Notes: generated by a model not told the origin, from the letters alone. A DNA stretch of 64,000 nt from Linyphia triangularis (GCA_963978545.1 OZ021721.1:42480785-42544784), one strand, 5' to 3'; positions 10,329 to 21,304 are shown, counted from the stretch's first letter. Made by a program: numbers and translations.

Positions 10329-12661
10329 ACGATGACGTTGAACAAACTGTCCCAAAGCACGCCCACTTTACTCGCATAGATAATGAAGGGGAGGGTCAGA
10401 CTACGCAAAATCTACATAGTGACGGTCAAGCAGTAAGAGTAGGGACAGTGAATGACAAAAATAATGGAAATCTACCTACAGTTACGATAAAAATAAACAA
10501 TATGAAAGTTAAGGCTTTGATTGATTCGGGGTCGTCAATCTCAGTGTTCGGAAAAGATTTATACTATAAAATTAAGCAACAGCAGAAGACTAGATTAATA
10601 TCTACAAATGTTAAGATTACCACGGTAACAGGGGAAGAGATGAAATTCATATGCTGCGCAATGATAAGAACCAACATAGCAGAAAAATCAATCGCACATC
10701 CTTTTTTTGTTGCTACGGGTAAATTAGGAGAACAATACGAAGTCATATTGGGAATTGATCTATTCCACAAATATGACACGAAATTAAATATAAGTAAGGG
10801 ATATTTTAAATTTGAAGGAAACAAGATTGATTTGAGTCTAAACAATATAAACCTTTTGGATGATGAGATAAGCAATATGCCTGTTGCTTTAATAAACAAA
10901 GTAACAATAAAACCGGGAGAAACAACAGTTGTGCAATTGAAGGCAAAACATGATATACAAAATGGGACGGAAGTTTTGTTAGAAGCTAAAAAGCTAAAAT
11001 CAGACATTGAATTTTTACAGTCGGTATGCACTTGTGGGGATAATAAAATCAATGCATTTATCACTAATTTAGAGCCACATACGATAACTTTAAATAAGAG
11101 AATGAAAATGGGAGAAATTTCGAGCATACAAAAAGATGAAGAAAATAATACGAATGAAAATGAAGAAAATGTCAATTTAATTCAAGCCTCGCCAGCGGTA
11201 TTAAAGCTAAGAAGAGAGGAATTCAAAATGGAAGATTTTGATTTACGAAATATTGAACCGGATATAAAAGCGAAATTAAGTAAATTGTTGGAGGATAACT
11301 ATCAGGTATTTTCGGGATCATTAAAAAGCTTAGGGCATTGTGACGTTGTACAACCAAAAATTGAACTAACGAGCAATATTCCGAGGTCATGTAAAGCTTA
11401 TCAGATACCTTTTGCCCTACAAGGCCCAGCGAAAAAACAAATTCAAGAATTAATTGACGCAGAAATAATCGTACCGACAGACAGTCTTTGGGTAGCACCA
11501 ATGGTACTGGTACAGAAGAAAAGTTTGAAAAATGCTTCCACAAATACTGGAAATATTAAATATCGATTAGCAATTGACCTAAGCTTATTAAACCAGATAA
11601 CGGTACAGAAACAAGTACACCCACCGAGAATTAAGGATCTACTTTGTTCGTTAGGAAAAAAGAAGTACTTAAGCTCAATTGACATGCAGGCCGCCTTTAA
11701 TCAAATAGCAATTAATGAGAAATTAGGAGAAAAATTAGCCTTTAATTCAGGATTATGGGGATGTTTTAGATATCAAAGATTAGTTTATGGATGGAAGAAT
11801 AGTTCAGCTTATTTTTCTGAACTAATGGAGGTTGTCTTTCAGGGACTCGAAAAAAATGTAAACTGTTATTTAGATGATGTGGTGTGTACATCTGATACTG
11901 AAGAAGAAATGCTAGAGGTATTGGAGCAGGTCTTTGAGAGATTAAAAAGCTACAATTTAACTTTGGCACCTAGCAAATGTCAGTTTATGAAAACAAAAAT
12001 AAGTTTCCTGGGGTTCGAAATAAGTCAAGATGGCATACAGCCAAATCAGCAAAATATTGATAAAGTGGTAAATTTTGCTAGGCCAAGAAACACAAAAGAA
12101 ATCAAAAGGTTTTTGGGGGTATGCAATTACTTTCGAACTTTGATTGGGGATTTCGCAGAATTAACGGCTCCTTTGGAAGCACTTTTGTGTAAGGGTACAA
12201 GATTGAACTGGGATGATATTTGCAACAAGGCCTTTGAAACATTACAAGCACAATTTTTCAGAGCACCTATTGTAATACAACCTAATTTACAGGAGAAATT
12301 TTATTTACAATGTGACGCCTCAGGCTTAAATATATCAAGCGTACTGCTTCAGAAAAGAGAGGGCATTTTGAAGCCCATTAGTTATTTTTCCAGAACGCTA
12401 AAGGGAAGTCAAAAGAGGTACACAGCAACTAAATTGGAGCTGTATGCGATATTACAGAGTTGTCGCCATTTCAGAGAATACTTAATTGGTAAACGTTTTG
12501 TATTAATTTCTGATCATCAGTGTTTAAAATACAATTTAAGACTTCAAAATCCTACAAGCATTATGAACAATTGGCTTTTGGAATTATCAGAAAATTACGA
12601 TTTCAAATTTATATATTTAGAGGGAAAAAAAACTTGTTACCTGACATGCTCTCTAGAATGA
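10295..12661 (+). CDS. pol: Pol: protease, reverse transcriptase, RNase H
   Basis: Open in the -1 frame relative to gag from the slippery site. Residues are counted from the GTG at 10448. Residues 23-35 carry ALIDSGSSISVFG, the retropepsin active site (D26-S-G). The reverse transcriptase follows, with RLAIDLSLLNQ (motif A region), LSSIDMQAAFNQI and the YLDD catalytic box at residues 474-477 (about 11867). FLGVCNYFR marks the connection. RNase H begins at LQCDASGLN and continues through ATKLELYAI and ISDHQCLKY. The frame closes at 12659 after an A run (12625-12632), where the match jumps to another frame. The product would copy genomic RNA to DNA in the particle. The RT and protease residues I can see are intact. 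Confidence 0.85.
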   Translation, partial: RSRPPTPTQPLNDDVEQTVPKHAHFTRIDNEGEGQTTQNLHSDGQAVRVGTVNDKNNGNLPTVTIKINNMKVKALIDSGSSISVFGKDLYYKIKQQQKTRLISTNVKITTVTGEEMKFICCAMIRTNIAEKSIAHPFFVATGKLGEQYEVILGIDLFHKYDTKLNISKGYFKFEGNKIDLSLNNINLLDDEISNMPVALINKVTIKPGETTVVQLKAKHDIQNGTEVLLEAKKLKSDIEFLQSVCTCGDNKINAFITNLEPHTITLNKRMKMGEISSIQKDEENNTNENEENVNLIQASPAVLKLRREEFKMEDFDLRNIEPDIKAKLSKLLEDNYQVFSGSLKSLGHCDVVQPKIELTSNIPRSCKAYQIPFALQGPAKKQIQELIDAEIIVPTDSLWVAPMVLVQKKSLKNASTNTGNIKYRLAIDLSLLNQITVQKQVHPPRIKDLLCSLGKKKYLSSIDMQAAFNQIAINEKLGEKLAFNSGLWGCFRYQRLVYGWKNSSAYFSELMEVVFQGLEKNVNCYLDDVVCTSDTEEEMLEVLEQVFERLKSYNLTLAPSKCQFMKTKISFLGFEISQDGIQPNQQNIDKVVNFARPRNTKEIKRFLGVCNYFRTLIGDFAELTAPLEALLCKGTRLNWDDICNKAFETLQAQFFRAPIVIQPNLQEKFYLQCDASGLNISSVLLQKREGILKPISYFSRTLKGSQKRYTATKLELYAILQSCRHFREYLIGKRFVLISDHQCLKYNLRLQNPTSIMNNWLLELSENYDFKFIYLEGKKTCYLTCSLE

Positions 12662-14031
12662 TTTGGGAACACGACCACGAAAGTGATATACACACTGCAT
12701 CAACAGAAGCGATAGAAAGTACAAACGAACCAGTTGTTAATCAAGTAAGACAAAATGAAAGAATAAATTTTTTAATTGGTCAAGCTATAGAGACAGAAGA
12801 GTATGAATCTGCAGAAGAGAAAATATGGGGTTCAGGTAAGTTAACGGAAAACAAGTGTGTAAGCGTTTTAAATAAGGGAAATATCATTAACATGTCAAAT
12901 GAAAGAATTTTAAATGAACAGTTAAAAGATCCCAAAATAATAGAAATGAGGAACCTTATAAAAAATAGTAAGTTGATAAACAAAGCAAAGTTACATGAAT
13001 TTTACATTGACCCAGAGAGCTGTCTTTTGATGCATATTAGAAGGGAAAAGTTGGGAGGTTTTATTAAAACTACTGTTATACCGGAAAAACTGAGAGGAGA
13101 AGCTCTAAAGATTATACATTTCCCACACTTTGGAATTTCAAAGGAATGGGAAAATTTAACCCAACAATATTTTTGGAATGGAGCGTATGGTGATCTTAAA
13201 TCTAAAATTTTGTCATGTGAAATTTGCAACAAATTTAAGCCCGTTAGGAATAGGAAGTGGCCAAGTGGAAAGGTTATTTTGCCAAAAAGACCTGGAGAGC
13301 AACTATATATTGATTGTATATATGTTAAAAACACTGATTTGTATATTTTTACATGTGTAGACGCGTATTCTAAGCATTTTCGAGCATACTTAATGAATAA
13401 CCAAAAGGCAGAGACCATTGCAAAACATCTGTTGGAATATTTCACAACATACCACAAAGTGGAAAGTATACACTCAGATCTAGGAACGGCTTTTACAGGT
13501 CAAGTGATGTACCATTTTACAAAATTATGCGGTGTACAATTAAAACATTCCTTAAGTTTCTCACCTTTTCAGGCTGGCAAGATTGAAGCTTGCCATAAAA
13601 GTTTAAAAAACACTTTGGCATGTTTACAATACGAAGGATACAGTTTAAAATTGGCCATTGATTTTCATGTTGCATATCATAATAGCTCTTGGCATTCCAC
13701 TCTGAAAATGAGACCGAACCAGGTACATTTTGGAAGAGAAACCCCGCAGTTATTTCAAAACTTAATTGGAGATTGTACGTTAGAAGAAAACTGGGATATT
13801 CCAAGGTTTGTAGAAGAAGTACAAAAAACTGCTAGGGAAGTTTATAAGCAAGCGGATAAAAACATGGTGGATAGACAAAACAAAGTGTCACAATATTTAA
13901 TAGAAAAGAGTAACAATATTATGTTCGCAGAAGGGGATAATGTTATGGTTGAAATCCTTAGCAAAGTGGGAAGGAATACCTTTGAAGGCCCGTTTAAGAT
14001 AAAAAAGACGTTAACCCAGGGCCTATTCTAA
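12634..14031 (+). pseudogene. pol: Pol integrase part, frameshifted and cut by a hAT MITE
   Basis: This frame continues Pol, starting from LLPDMLSR, and is -1 relative to the upstream part, so one base has been lost at the A8 run. It contains an H-x3-H...C-x2-C zinc domain (HFPHFG at about 13119, CEIC at about 13222). The catalytic core has D at 13312, D at 13477 and E at 13585, spaced D-x54-D-x35-E, exact for a retroviral-type integrase. The C-terminal domain is cut at 14017 by the MITE, whose DNA supplies an early stop. The remaining ~34 codons lie beyond the second TSD copy (14643-14744). Intact copies elsewhere would make an integrase that inserts the cDNA into chromosomes. Confidence 0.85.
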
Positions 14032-14634
14032 CGGGCAGTCGTGGCCTATTTGGGCAGTCGTAAATTGTATTTGGGCAGTCGTAAATCAGATATTGGGCAG
14101 TCGTAAAAAATAGAAAAACAAGGAAATTAAAAATATGATTTTATTAAAGGAGTGCAATTATTATTCATCTTTTTGAATTTGAGTATAATAAAATTTAAAA
14201 CGACTTTTTTATTTGTTTAAGCTACCCTTCCTTTTTTGAAGTTTCAGCTTCAAGAAAAACTCTTACCAGGCAACCCAATAATTGGCATATTTGACATAAT
14301 CGAAGCTATTCTGGCGGTTATTCGTTCCCTTAACGCCTCGAATTTAGTAGTGTTTTAAGTTAAATAATTAGGTTTACATTTTAACAACTTTGTGTTAAAT
14401 TTAAAAACTAGGAAGACCTGAAATTATAAACGTATAAATGGGGACTTATGGATCGACAACATGACGAATCACAATTTTAAATTCCATACATAGGAGGCGA
14501 AAATATCATTATGAGACTGCTTAATAGGCCTATTTTTTTATTCTCTGTTTAGCGTAATAATGTTTGTAATGTCGGGGGGGGGGGGGGGGGACGGAAGTTT
14601 GGGCAGTCGTAAAAATTCCTTAGAATAGGCCTTG
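14017..14634. mobile_element. hAT MITE in pol, TSD CGTTAACC
   Basis: The ends are CAGGGCCTATTCTAA and the reverse complement of CAAGGCCTATTCTAA. CGTTAACC is duplicated at 14009-14016 and 14635-14642. The motif GGGCAGTCGT occurs four times just inside the left end (about 14033-14105) and once near the right (about 14601), like the subterminal repeats that hAT transposases bind. A run of about 17 G sits at 14574-14590. There is no transposase. The insertion is younger than the Gypsy copy it splits. Confidence 0.95.
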
Positions 14635-14642
14635 CGTTAACC

Positions 14643-14744
14643 AGAAACACTGTCATGTTGCAAGACGAAAAATTGGGTTTAGAATGGAAGGTAAGTGTAA
14701 CGAAATTACGTAAATTAGCCACAAAAAGAGATTATTTAATGTAA
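14643..14744 (+). pseudogene. Separated C-terminal tail of Gypsy Pol
   Basis: After the second TSD copy, the frame continuous with the pre-insertion integrase gives 33 codons (starting RNTVMLQDEK) and a TAA. This is the end of the integrase C-terminal domain, cut off by the MITE. The phase match across the insertion supports the TSD assignment. Confidence 0.75.
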
Positions 14745-14972
14745 AAAATAAAAAAAAAAAAATAAAAAAAAATTATTATAATTTTAATAAATTTGTCTTT
14801 TGGATGCCAGTATAACAAAATAAATAAATTGTTACACAGATTTTGGGATTTTAGTGTAGACTCAGATCTTTGTATGCATAGCAGAAAACCATGATAATTT
14901 AACATCTGAGACGGTTAATTTTAAAAGAAGAAAGGCTACAAAAATACAATGACCTTTGTTTTACATAAATGA

Positions 14973-15194
14973 ACACACTTAATTTTACAAGGAAAAAAAC
15001 ATACGGATATCAGATACACTCAGTTTCGTAAAGAAAAGGAAATTCACGAAATTAATTGCAACGTGGCAAATAGAAAAAAAAAATGGGTACTTACAGAGAT
15101 GGTTGATAAAAATCCAACAGGGTTGTACACTGTTAATCTTGATACACAGGATTACATAGAATTTAAGAAAAGAAAAAATTTAAAAGGATTTTAA
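14973..15194 (+). CDS. Short ORF after pol in the Gypsy element, unrecognised
   Basis: A 73-codon open stretch without an ATG near its start, containing FRKEKEIHEINCN and WVLTEMVDKNPTGLYTVN. The composition looks coding. It may be the tail of a third ORF or a spliced exon. I recognise no family and see no signal peptide or membrane segment that would make it an envelope gene. Confidence 0.3.
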   Translation, partial: THLILQGKKHTDIRYTQFRKEKEIHEINCNVANRKKKWVLTEMVDKNPTGLYTVNLDTQDYIEFKKRKNLKGF

Positions 15195-17430
15195 AATAAA
15201 GTTTAAAAGAGCGACACGCGTTACACAAAAAAATGGCACTGAGAGGAGCCAATTTGTTCGAGGTAACTTGAGAAATTGCCGGGGAACTGTGCAGTACGGA
15301 CGGGCTAGCTAGTATAAGCTCGTTGAATGGTCAAGTACACGTTTCAGAGGGGGTTTCTAATTGGTGGGTCATAGTGTCGCCATGTACCACAAAGATTTTT
15401 CTAAAGACGGTGGTCGCGAGTAGAAGGTGGAGGGAAAACAGATGTTTGATTTAGGACAGGTTTCAAGAAGGGATAGAAAAAATTTGTGAGGGGTTTTACT
15501 TGAATGGTATTTTTGTTTGGTGTCCAAAAGGGGAGAGCTTTGAATCGAATGTAAGGAGCAGGTTTTTTTGGTGGGATTGATTGGATGATGTCATACAGTA
15601 TATATATATAAACAAAAATAAATAGTTTTGGTGTTTATTTAAAAATATGGAAAGAGAAAATGGATAAATGTGCTGAAATTTTTTCGAAAAATAAACTTGG
15701 TGATTGTTTTTCTGAGAGTCTGATTTTGGCAGGAGTACATTATTTGATTGGAGGAAGGTTAATAATTTAAGGAAATTTAAGAAAAATTTGACTGATGTAA
15801 GAGACAAAGAGTTTTGGCAAAGGATAAGATAAAACAATCTTTTCTTTGGATTGGATATAGAAATAATTTGAAGTCTAAATTTTGTGTGGATTTAAATGTT
15901 TAAAAAAAATTTAATAAATTGTTAATTTGCTTGGTGGAGTGTGAGTAGTTGCGGGGGTTTGATTTGGGATTTACTGGAGAATAAGATGTACCCTTTAAAT
16001 TAAATAGTTAAGCAAACAAGGCATGCATTTGTTTCATTGTGGTAAAGGCGCCAATACCTACAGTGAAATTCAAAGAAAGTTGCTCTATTCAATGAAAAAT
16101 CTGCTGGCAGAATTTAGTTGGAACGAGTTCTTTTACAACAAATATAATAATCGAAACGAGGGCTACCTATAACAACCTAACAGTCTTCAGGGAGGACGAT
16201 GGAAACTCAGGTCAAACAACAGGCAAGGGTCACCTACCTCAACAGGCACCAGCACGCGAAGATTAGAAGTGATGGTTTACAAGGATATCTACATCATCGA
16301 ATCTCTCCTTCAAGAACAAAGAAAAATCCAAGAGGAGGATACCGGCAGCATAAAAATTTTCCTGATCGAGACGAAGGGAGAAGGATATCCAAGAGGAGGA
16401 TACCGTCATCAAATCGCCAATATCATCTACAAGAAAGACCACGGAGAAATCGCCAATATCATCTACAAGAAAGACCACTGAGAAATCGCCATCAAATCGC
16501 CAATATCATCTACAGGAAAGACCGCCGAGAAATCGCCAACCGTCACCAAATCGCCATGAACCCAGTGCTCCAAGGGAGACAGCCATTGAATCACCGCCAA
16601 AGAAGAAAGAGGGAACTGCACGGACTCCCTAAACAAGAAAATCAAATGGACCATCCAGCACAGAAAAAGTGTCACTCTTTCCTACGACAGGGTCAGGACG
16701 TCAGGAGTGTGACAAGAAAAAAAAAAAAAAGAAAGGAAAGGTCTGTTTTGCCCGCGGGGAGGCAAAACACCCACACTGGAGATTTCCTCGGAATGGACAA
16801 TCTTCCCCCTCCCCTTTTGACAAGGAATGGAACACTCTTTATTACTTAGAGACAAGAGACAATTCCACTTCCCAACAGAACTACGTACTTTTGTATTGTT
16901 TTTTTAGGATTTGCTTTGACATTCTTTTCAGGTGAAAAAAAAATCATTCCAAACTTTCAGAATGGGATTTTAAAATTTTGTCTTTAGATGAATTTTATTT
17001 GCTTAAATGGAAGCTTGGGCCAGACAGCACATTTCACTCTGTTGGACAATAAAACAGGTGAAGTGGATTTTGAACTGTGAATACAAATGGAAAAAAAAAA
17101 GAAGCAATTTCATAGTTGAATTTTTAAATTGATATATTTTAATATTTTTTATGTTTGGTTGCATGTGTATTGTATGATTTCAAAAAAATGTGAATTGTAT
17201 TATGTGTGTTTAATTTGAAAGGGCGGAGAGAGTGTACAGGAACACATTTGAAAATTTGGGAAAAGAGGATAATGAAGTGAGAAAAGCAGTTGGCTAATTT
17301 GAGATTTAAAGGAGAAGTTAAGGTTTATGGGAAGTTACGAATGACAGACTTATTGACGTTGGTAAAGACCAAACGTTAAATTTACAATGAGCTGTCAATT
17401 TGAGAAGAGTTTTTTTTAAATTTGCATAGG
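15195..17430. other. Gypsy 3' region between pol and the 3' LTR
   Basis: About 2.2 kb with no recognised protein. It includes a (TA) tract near 15600, a 36-bp tandem repeat near 16410 with overlapping ORFs (16199-16849, 16269-16481), and homopolymer A runs. An env gene is not evident. Confidence 0.5.
16405..16540 (+). repeat. 36-bp in-frame tandem repeat
   Basis: Units of GAAATCGCCAATATCATC plus ACAAGAAAGACCACGGA occur about three times, the third expanded by an extra ATCAAATCGCC. The 36-bp period is a multiple of three, so any reading frame through it yields a 12-residue repeat (for example EIANIIYKKDHG). The overlapping ORFs owe their length to this. Confidence 0.75.
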
Positions 17431-17441
17431 TAGGAGGGTAT
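17430..17441 (+). promoter_or_regulatory. Polypurine tract before the 3' LTR
   Basis: The purine-rich sequence AGGTAGGAGGG ends two bases before the TG of the 3' LTR, the normal position for the plus-strand primer. Confidence 0.6.
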
Positions 17442-17821
17442 TGTTGTAAGATATTACAACACCTTTTATCCGGCAAGTAACCCTTAGGGGGTTAAGATAT
17501 AGTAATTTTTATAAAAGGGACTTCCTCCCACCAAGTGACGGAAATGAGTCTTTCCCTTGACCTTCGTCGCTCTCCTCCCACGCTTAGCAACTGTAAATAT
17601 TTAAATTCATTGGATTAGAAAGAAACAGTTTTAGGGTTTTAGCCAATCAGACTTGTTGGCCGGTTTTTGTCGAGTAAAGCTTATACAAAAATCTGCCACT
17701 TTTCTCCCTGACACCTACCTAGATAGAAGGTGTATCGTGCCCAGCTAGCCCAAATACATAAAGATGTTAGGTAAGTCCCTTTTTGTATTCCTGCGATATA
17801 CACATCTCTCCGCCAGGCTAA

Positions 17822-17857
<36 letters not shown>

Positions 17858-18058
17858 ACTTAAATATTGTCAATCTTAAATTTAAAATATATGATCTTAA
17901 ATAAATATCTTTAAAACTTTACATGTCTTTTGTTCTATTTCTTTGGAATTCAAGTGTTTTTCATGTACCGAACCTCTAAGCGAGAGAGTTACTAACCACG
18001 AGGGATCACGGCCACTTTATGATTCTTTGAAATCACCCTCCTCCCTCAGCTTAGAACA
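17442..18058 (+). repeat. 3' LTR of the Gypsy element
   Basis: 617 bp and essentially identical to the 5' LTR. I saw GGCAGG/GGCCGG, TACGCA/TACACA, one T deletion near the end, and about three extra AATA units. Confidence 0.95.
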
Positions 18059-18063
18059 TACAA

Positions 18064-19155
18064 TAGTAATTCAGATTTGATTAAAACTGAGGTGTTTATT
18101 TACAGTTTGATTTCTTATTAATTAAATCTTTATTGAATATTATACATTTCAATGTTCTATGTTCTCAACTTCGTGATTCCTGCTTAAATTTTTTAACTAA
18201 TACACCCTTGAGCTATTGAGAAAAAAATATCGACGTAATTTTTGAAAGTTTTTTTTCCCCCCCGTGGAATCTTGCTCATTCTAATTGATAGAAAATTATA
18301 ACTGAAATTTTAATGTAACTCAACTTCAAATAAGTATCGCCTTGTTTTTATATGCATGATATTTTGTACCAGTAATACTTTTATTAGAATACAGCTATCT
18401 TCATTCTTTATAAGTTGGACACTATTGTTTAGTACAAGATGGTTATATTTAAATCATACCTTATTAGTCAGGCCAATAGTTTAAAAAGCTTTCATGAAAT
18501 TTAGAAAGAAAATAATGAAATAATATTTTTACCTATGTGGTAAAGTGGGGATATTCAACTACTACAATCGTACACAGATGGTTTAACTCGTAATAAATGG
18601 TTGACTCATGAACATTCATGTCTTGGCATTCAAATTAAATAATTCTGTGAAGTGGATTCAATTTCATTTCTTTTTTTAATTTGGCATCTAAGATTTGGTG
18701 AGGAGTGCAGTAACAATTACACATTATAATAAATTGCTTACGCTGCATTTGTACTGGATATAAAAGTTCAAAGTTTACTAGACACTACTGTTTTAATACA
18801 AGAAGGAGAAATTCCTTATGCTATATACAAATGCAAAAACCAATTCATAACCAAAGGAATTGCAGCAACTATTGATTATGCTGCATTACAATTTTAGTAT
18901 AATAATCATGATAGCTACATGAAACATGTAGCTTTAATAAACTAAACAGTTTATAGATAGAAAATATTGATCCAATGAAGTTTTGATTTTGATGTGTGCT
19001 TTTTAATTGTATGGATTATGTAAAACTTGACAAGCAACAGACACCCAATTCTTCAAAGAACGCAAAAAAAAAATCCCCCAATTGACTTAAATGATTTGCC
19101 TCATTGATACTTCACTTTATAGTTTGCTAAAATCATAACATTTTTATAGAGTTAG
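18064..19155. other. AT-rich stretch without a recognisable gene
   Basis: No ORF, tRNA or paired repeat was recognised between the Gypsy TSD and the MITE fragment at 19190. Confidence 0.5.
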
Positions 19156-19189
19156 ATGATACTAAATTTTGGTACTTGCCTAATTGTTG

Positions 19190-19400
19190 CCTCTTGCTGT
19201 CGTGTCTATGAGGGAGAAAACTTGTACGATTTCCATGCGAGAAACCTGCTGCACTGTTTCCACGGCATATGCAATTTTTCTAGCGAAAAGATAGTTGCAA
19301 CTTTCTCCCAATGGAAATATTGCATAGGTGTGTCCACGACGGCAACGTGAATGAAATAAATTCTCTGCGGAAAATCGGTAGTAATTTTAATTAGGATAGT
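19190..19400 (+). repeat. End fragment of the 61159-62909 transposon family
   Basis: This closely matches the reverse complement of 62695-62909. Shared blocks include GAGGGAGAAAACT, CATATGCAATTTT, AGTTGCAA.TTTCTCCCAAT and GGTGTGTCCACGACGGCAA. Its outer tip (TCGTGTCTATGAGG) is mutated relative to GTGTCCACGAGG. No target duplication is seen. It is an old partial copy. Confidence 0.7.
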
Positions 19401-19977
19401 AAAGGCGATCATTTTAAAATTTATTCAGCCTTTTTCGAGGAACATGTTGAATGAACATTGTTTTTAGAAGACATAAGATTTCTGATAAAAATATACAGTG
19501 TAAAGTTAATTGGCAGTAAAATTACAAACCATTTAAATTACTAAATAAGAATAACATAATTATTATTATATTGTATTACAGCAAATGAAATTATTATAAT
19601 AATAATTATTGTGGATAGTAGGAAAATCTTAAAGATAATTATATATGTCAGTTTTTTTTCCTGCGAAGTTTTTATCTTAAAAAAAGTTATCAATTTTATG
19701 AAAAAAAAAACATTAAACCTTGTAATCGGCTTAGGGTACGGTTTACACTGGGCCTTAAATTGAAGCCCATTACAAGACTTTTTTTTTTTTTTTTTTTTTT
19801 TTTAGTTTTATAAAACATCGATACATCAATACAATTGAAAAACATCAGCATACTCAATCTCTTTTTATACAAGCAGGCTCATGCCCAAACATTAAGTAGG
19901 AATGGACACCGGATCACACTTTTGACCAATTGAAAACAATATCCTTGGGATATAGCATAGCTGGACACCTAATAGTC
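19401..19977. other. AT-rich DNA with a poly-T tract
   Basis: A T23 run at about 19781-19803 could be the reverse-strand tail of a retrotransposed copy. The CACACTTTTGACCAA sequence at about 19916 recurs in direct orientation at 37848, on the far side of the X1/X2 block. Confidence 0.45.
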
Positions 19978-20195
19978 CATAGCTATCTTGAAAAATGACA
20001 AACCGGAAATGGTACCACCAACGGTACACTTGGTAACCACCAACGATCATAATATTTCAAGAGTCCGACGACACCCACCATGACAGCTATTTTGAAAAAT
20101 GACAAAAACCGGAAATGGTACAACCGACGGTACACTTGGTACCACCAAACATGCTCAACTCTTCTACGACATCCAACAAGCCATAGTTATCTTGA
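19978..20195. repeat. Two-unit tandem repeat of about 107 bp
   Basis: Unit 1 starts ATAGCTATCTTGAAAAATGA near 19979. Unit 2 starts CAGCTATTTTGAAAAATGA near 20083, and a third start (ATAGTTATCTTGA) appears near 20183. Both units contain ACCGGAAATGGTAC and CGGTACACTTGGTA. It is probably the edge of a satellite-like array into which the X elements inserted. Confidence 0.7.
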
Positions 20196-20392
20196 TTATT
20201 AACAGATCAGCAGAGTGTAGTGCGGTCTGCCCCTTGCACAATTAAAAGTTTCAACAATACGACCACCGTAGTGCCGTTTGGTCCTTGTACAGTACCCAAA
20301 AAAAAATCAGAACGATGGCTATATCTTTTGTTCTAATTGTTGAAATAACAAACAAAAGGTACCGTTGTAAATCGTGGAAGGTTTTTAATAAT

Positions 20393-20398
20393 TGTATG
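20393..20398. repeat. TSD TGTATG, left copy
   Basis: TGTATG directly precedes AGTAGTATACC, and the same six bases follow GGTATACTACT at 33562-33567. X2 has a single copy of this site (reverse complement, near 37650). Confidence 0.9.
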
Positions 20399-20637
20399 AG
20401 TAGTATACCGGGGTACTAGAGGTACAAGGCGCCAGTTTGTCTGGGGGGGCGTGGCCTGTCTGGAGGGTGCGTAGCGTGTTGATAGGTGATGGATGGGTGA
20501 CAGGTGATTGATTGACAGGGTTACGTAACGATGATGTAATGGGTATGACGTGACTGTAAGTTGAGTTGTTTTTTTGCTTTAGTTTTGGTTTCGTTATAGG
20601 CTGATGTTGGTGACGTCACAGTGGGTATTCATTAGAG

Positions 20638-20908
20638 TTTAGTTTTTATGGAATGGCAACACTTGTTACTTTTGGTTTCTTGTCAAGTAGTTGGAGTTGA
20701 GTTGTACTCTAGCTGCTTGTAAAGGGAAACATTATTTTTATGAATAATGTAATGATGACGTCACAGTGGGTTTAGTTTTTACGGAATGGCAACACTTGTT
20801 AGTTTTGGTTTCCTGTCAAGTAGCTGGAGTTGAGTTGTACTATAGCTGCTTGTGAAGGGAAATGTTATTTATATGAATAATGTAATGATGACGTCACAGT
20901 GGGTATGA
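20638..20908 (+). repeat. 135-bp subterminal tandem repeat with CRE sites (left arm)
   Basis: Two units each run from TTAGTTTTTA(T/C)GGAATGGC to GATGACGTCACAGTGGGT. Each ends in TGACGTCA, the palindromic CREB/ATF site. More TGACGTCA copies occur at about 20609, 20913, 21098 and 21252. The right arm has only one unit (about 33196-33330). These may be promoter or enhancer elements for genes near the tip. Function is inferred from the motif only. Confidence 0.75.
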
Positions 20909-21304
20909 CGTCATAACATGTAAATAAATACGAATTTAATTGGTTTCTGTTGGAATATATCCGAATTTTGCTTATGAGAGGAGGCAACACCTCCAATTTT
21001 AGATGACATTATCATCCCTCGTTCCTCATCCATAGGGGTTGAGTTGTAGCGTTCCTTCTCCTAAATGGAGGCATTAAAGTTATAAGCTTTTATCTCGTGA
21101 CGTCACAGCCATTTAAACCTGATTTTAACGTGTTTGAGCGGAAAATTTAGCATTTAGAGGTGGGTATAAAGTTTAGTTTATATGGAGTGGAGTTGAGTTG
21201 TACTACAGTAACTTGTAAAAGAAGACATTATTTTTATAATTTATATTTTTATGACGTCACAATATTAATGGAGTGGCAAACTATTAAAGTTTAGTTTTTA
21301 CGGA

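Larger units (their letters stand above)
8280..18058 (+). mobile_element. Gypsy-type LTR retrotransposon, nearly complete, TSD TACAA
   Basis: Two direct repeats beginning TGTTGTAAG and ending TTAGAACA (8280-8885 and 17442-18058) flank gag and pol reading left to right. The 5-bp duplication TACAA is at 8275-8279 and 18059-18063. The LTRs differ mainly in an (AATA)n copy number plus about three single-base changes, so the insertion is recent. The order protease, reverse transcriptase, RNase H, integrase is that of Ty3/Gypsy elements. This copy cannot make intact Pol: there is a one-base frame break at 12625-12632 and a hAT MITE at 14017-14634. About 2.7 kb between pol and the 3' LTR holds no recognisable env. 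Confidence 0.95.

Noticed and set aside
10564..11175. 203-codon antisense ORF in pol
   Set aside because: Lies opposite the protease/RT coding sequence and has no independent resemblance; a shadow of pol. Other antisense ORFs at 11223, 11443, 11766, 13002 and 13517 are the same.
14574..14590. G-quadruplex element from the G17 run
   Set aside because: A single uninterrupted G run is probably a homopolymer expansion and is prone to sequencing error; no supporting context. The G12 run at about 51651 is the same.
16199..16849. 216-codon Arg/Gln/His-rich ORF
   Set aside because: It passes through a 36-bp tandem repeat and a poly-A run and overlaps another long frame; no family match. Kept only as a repeat.
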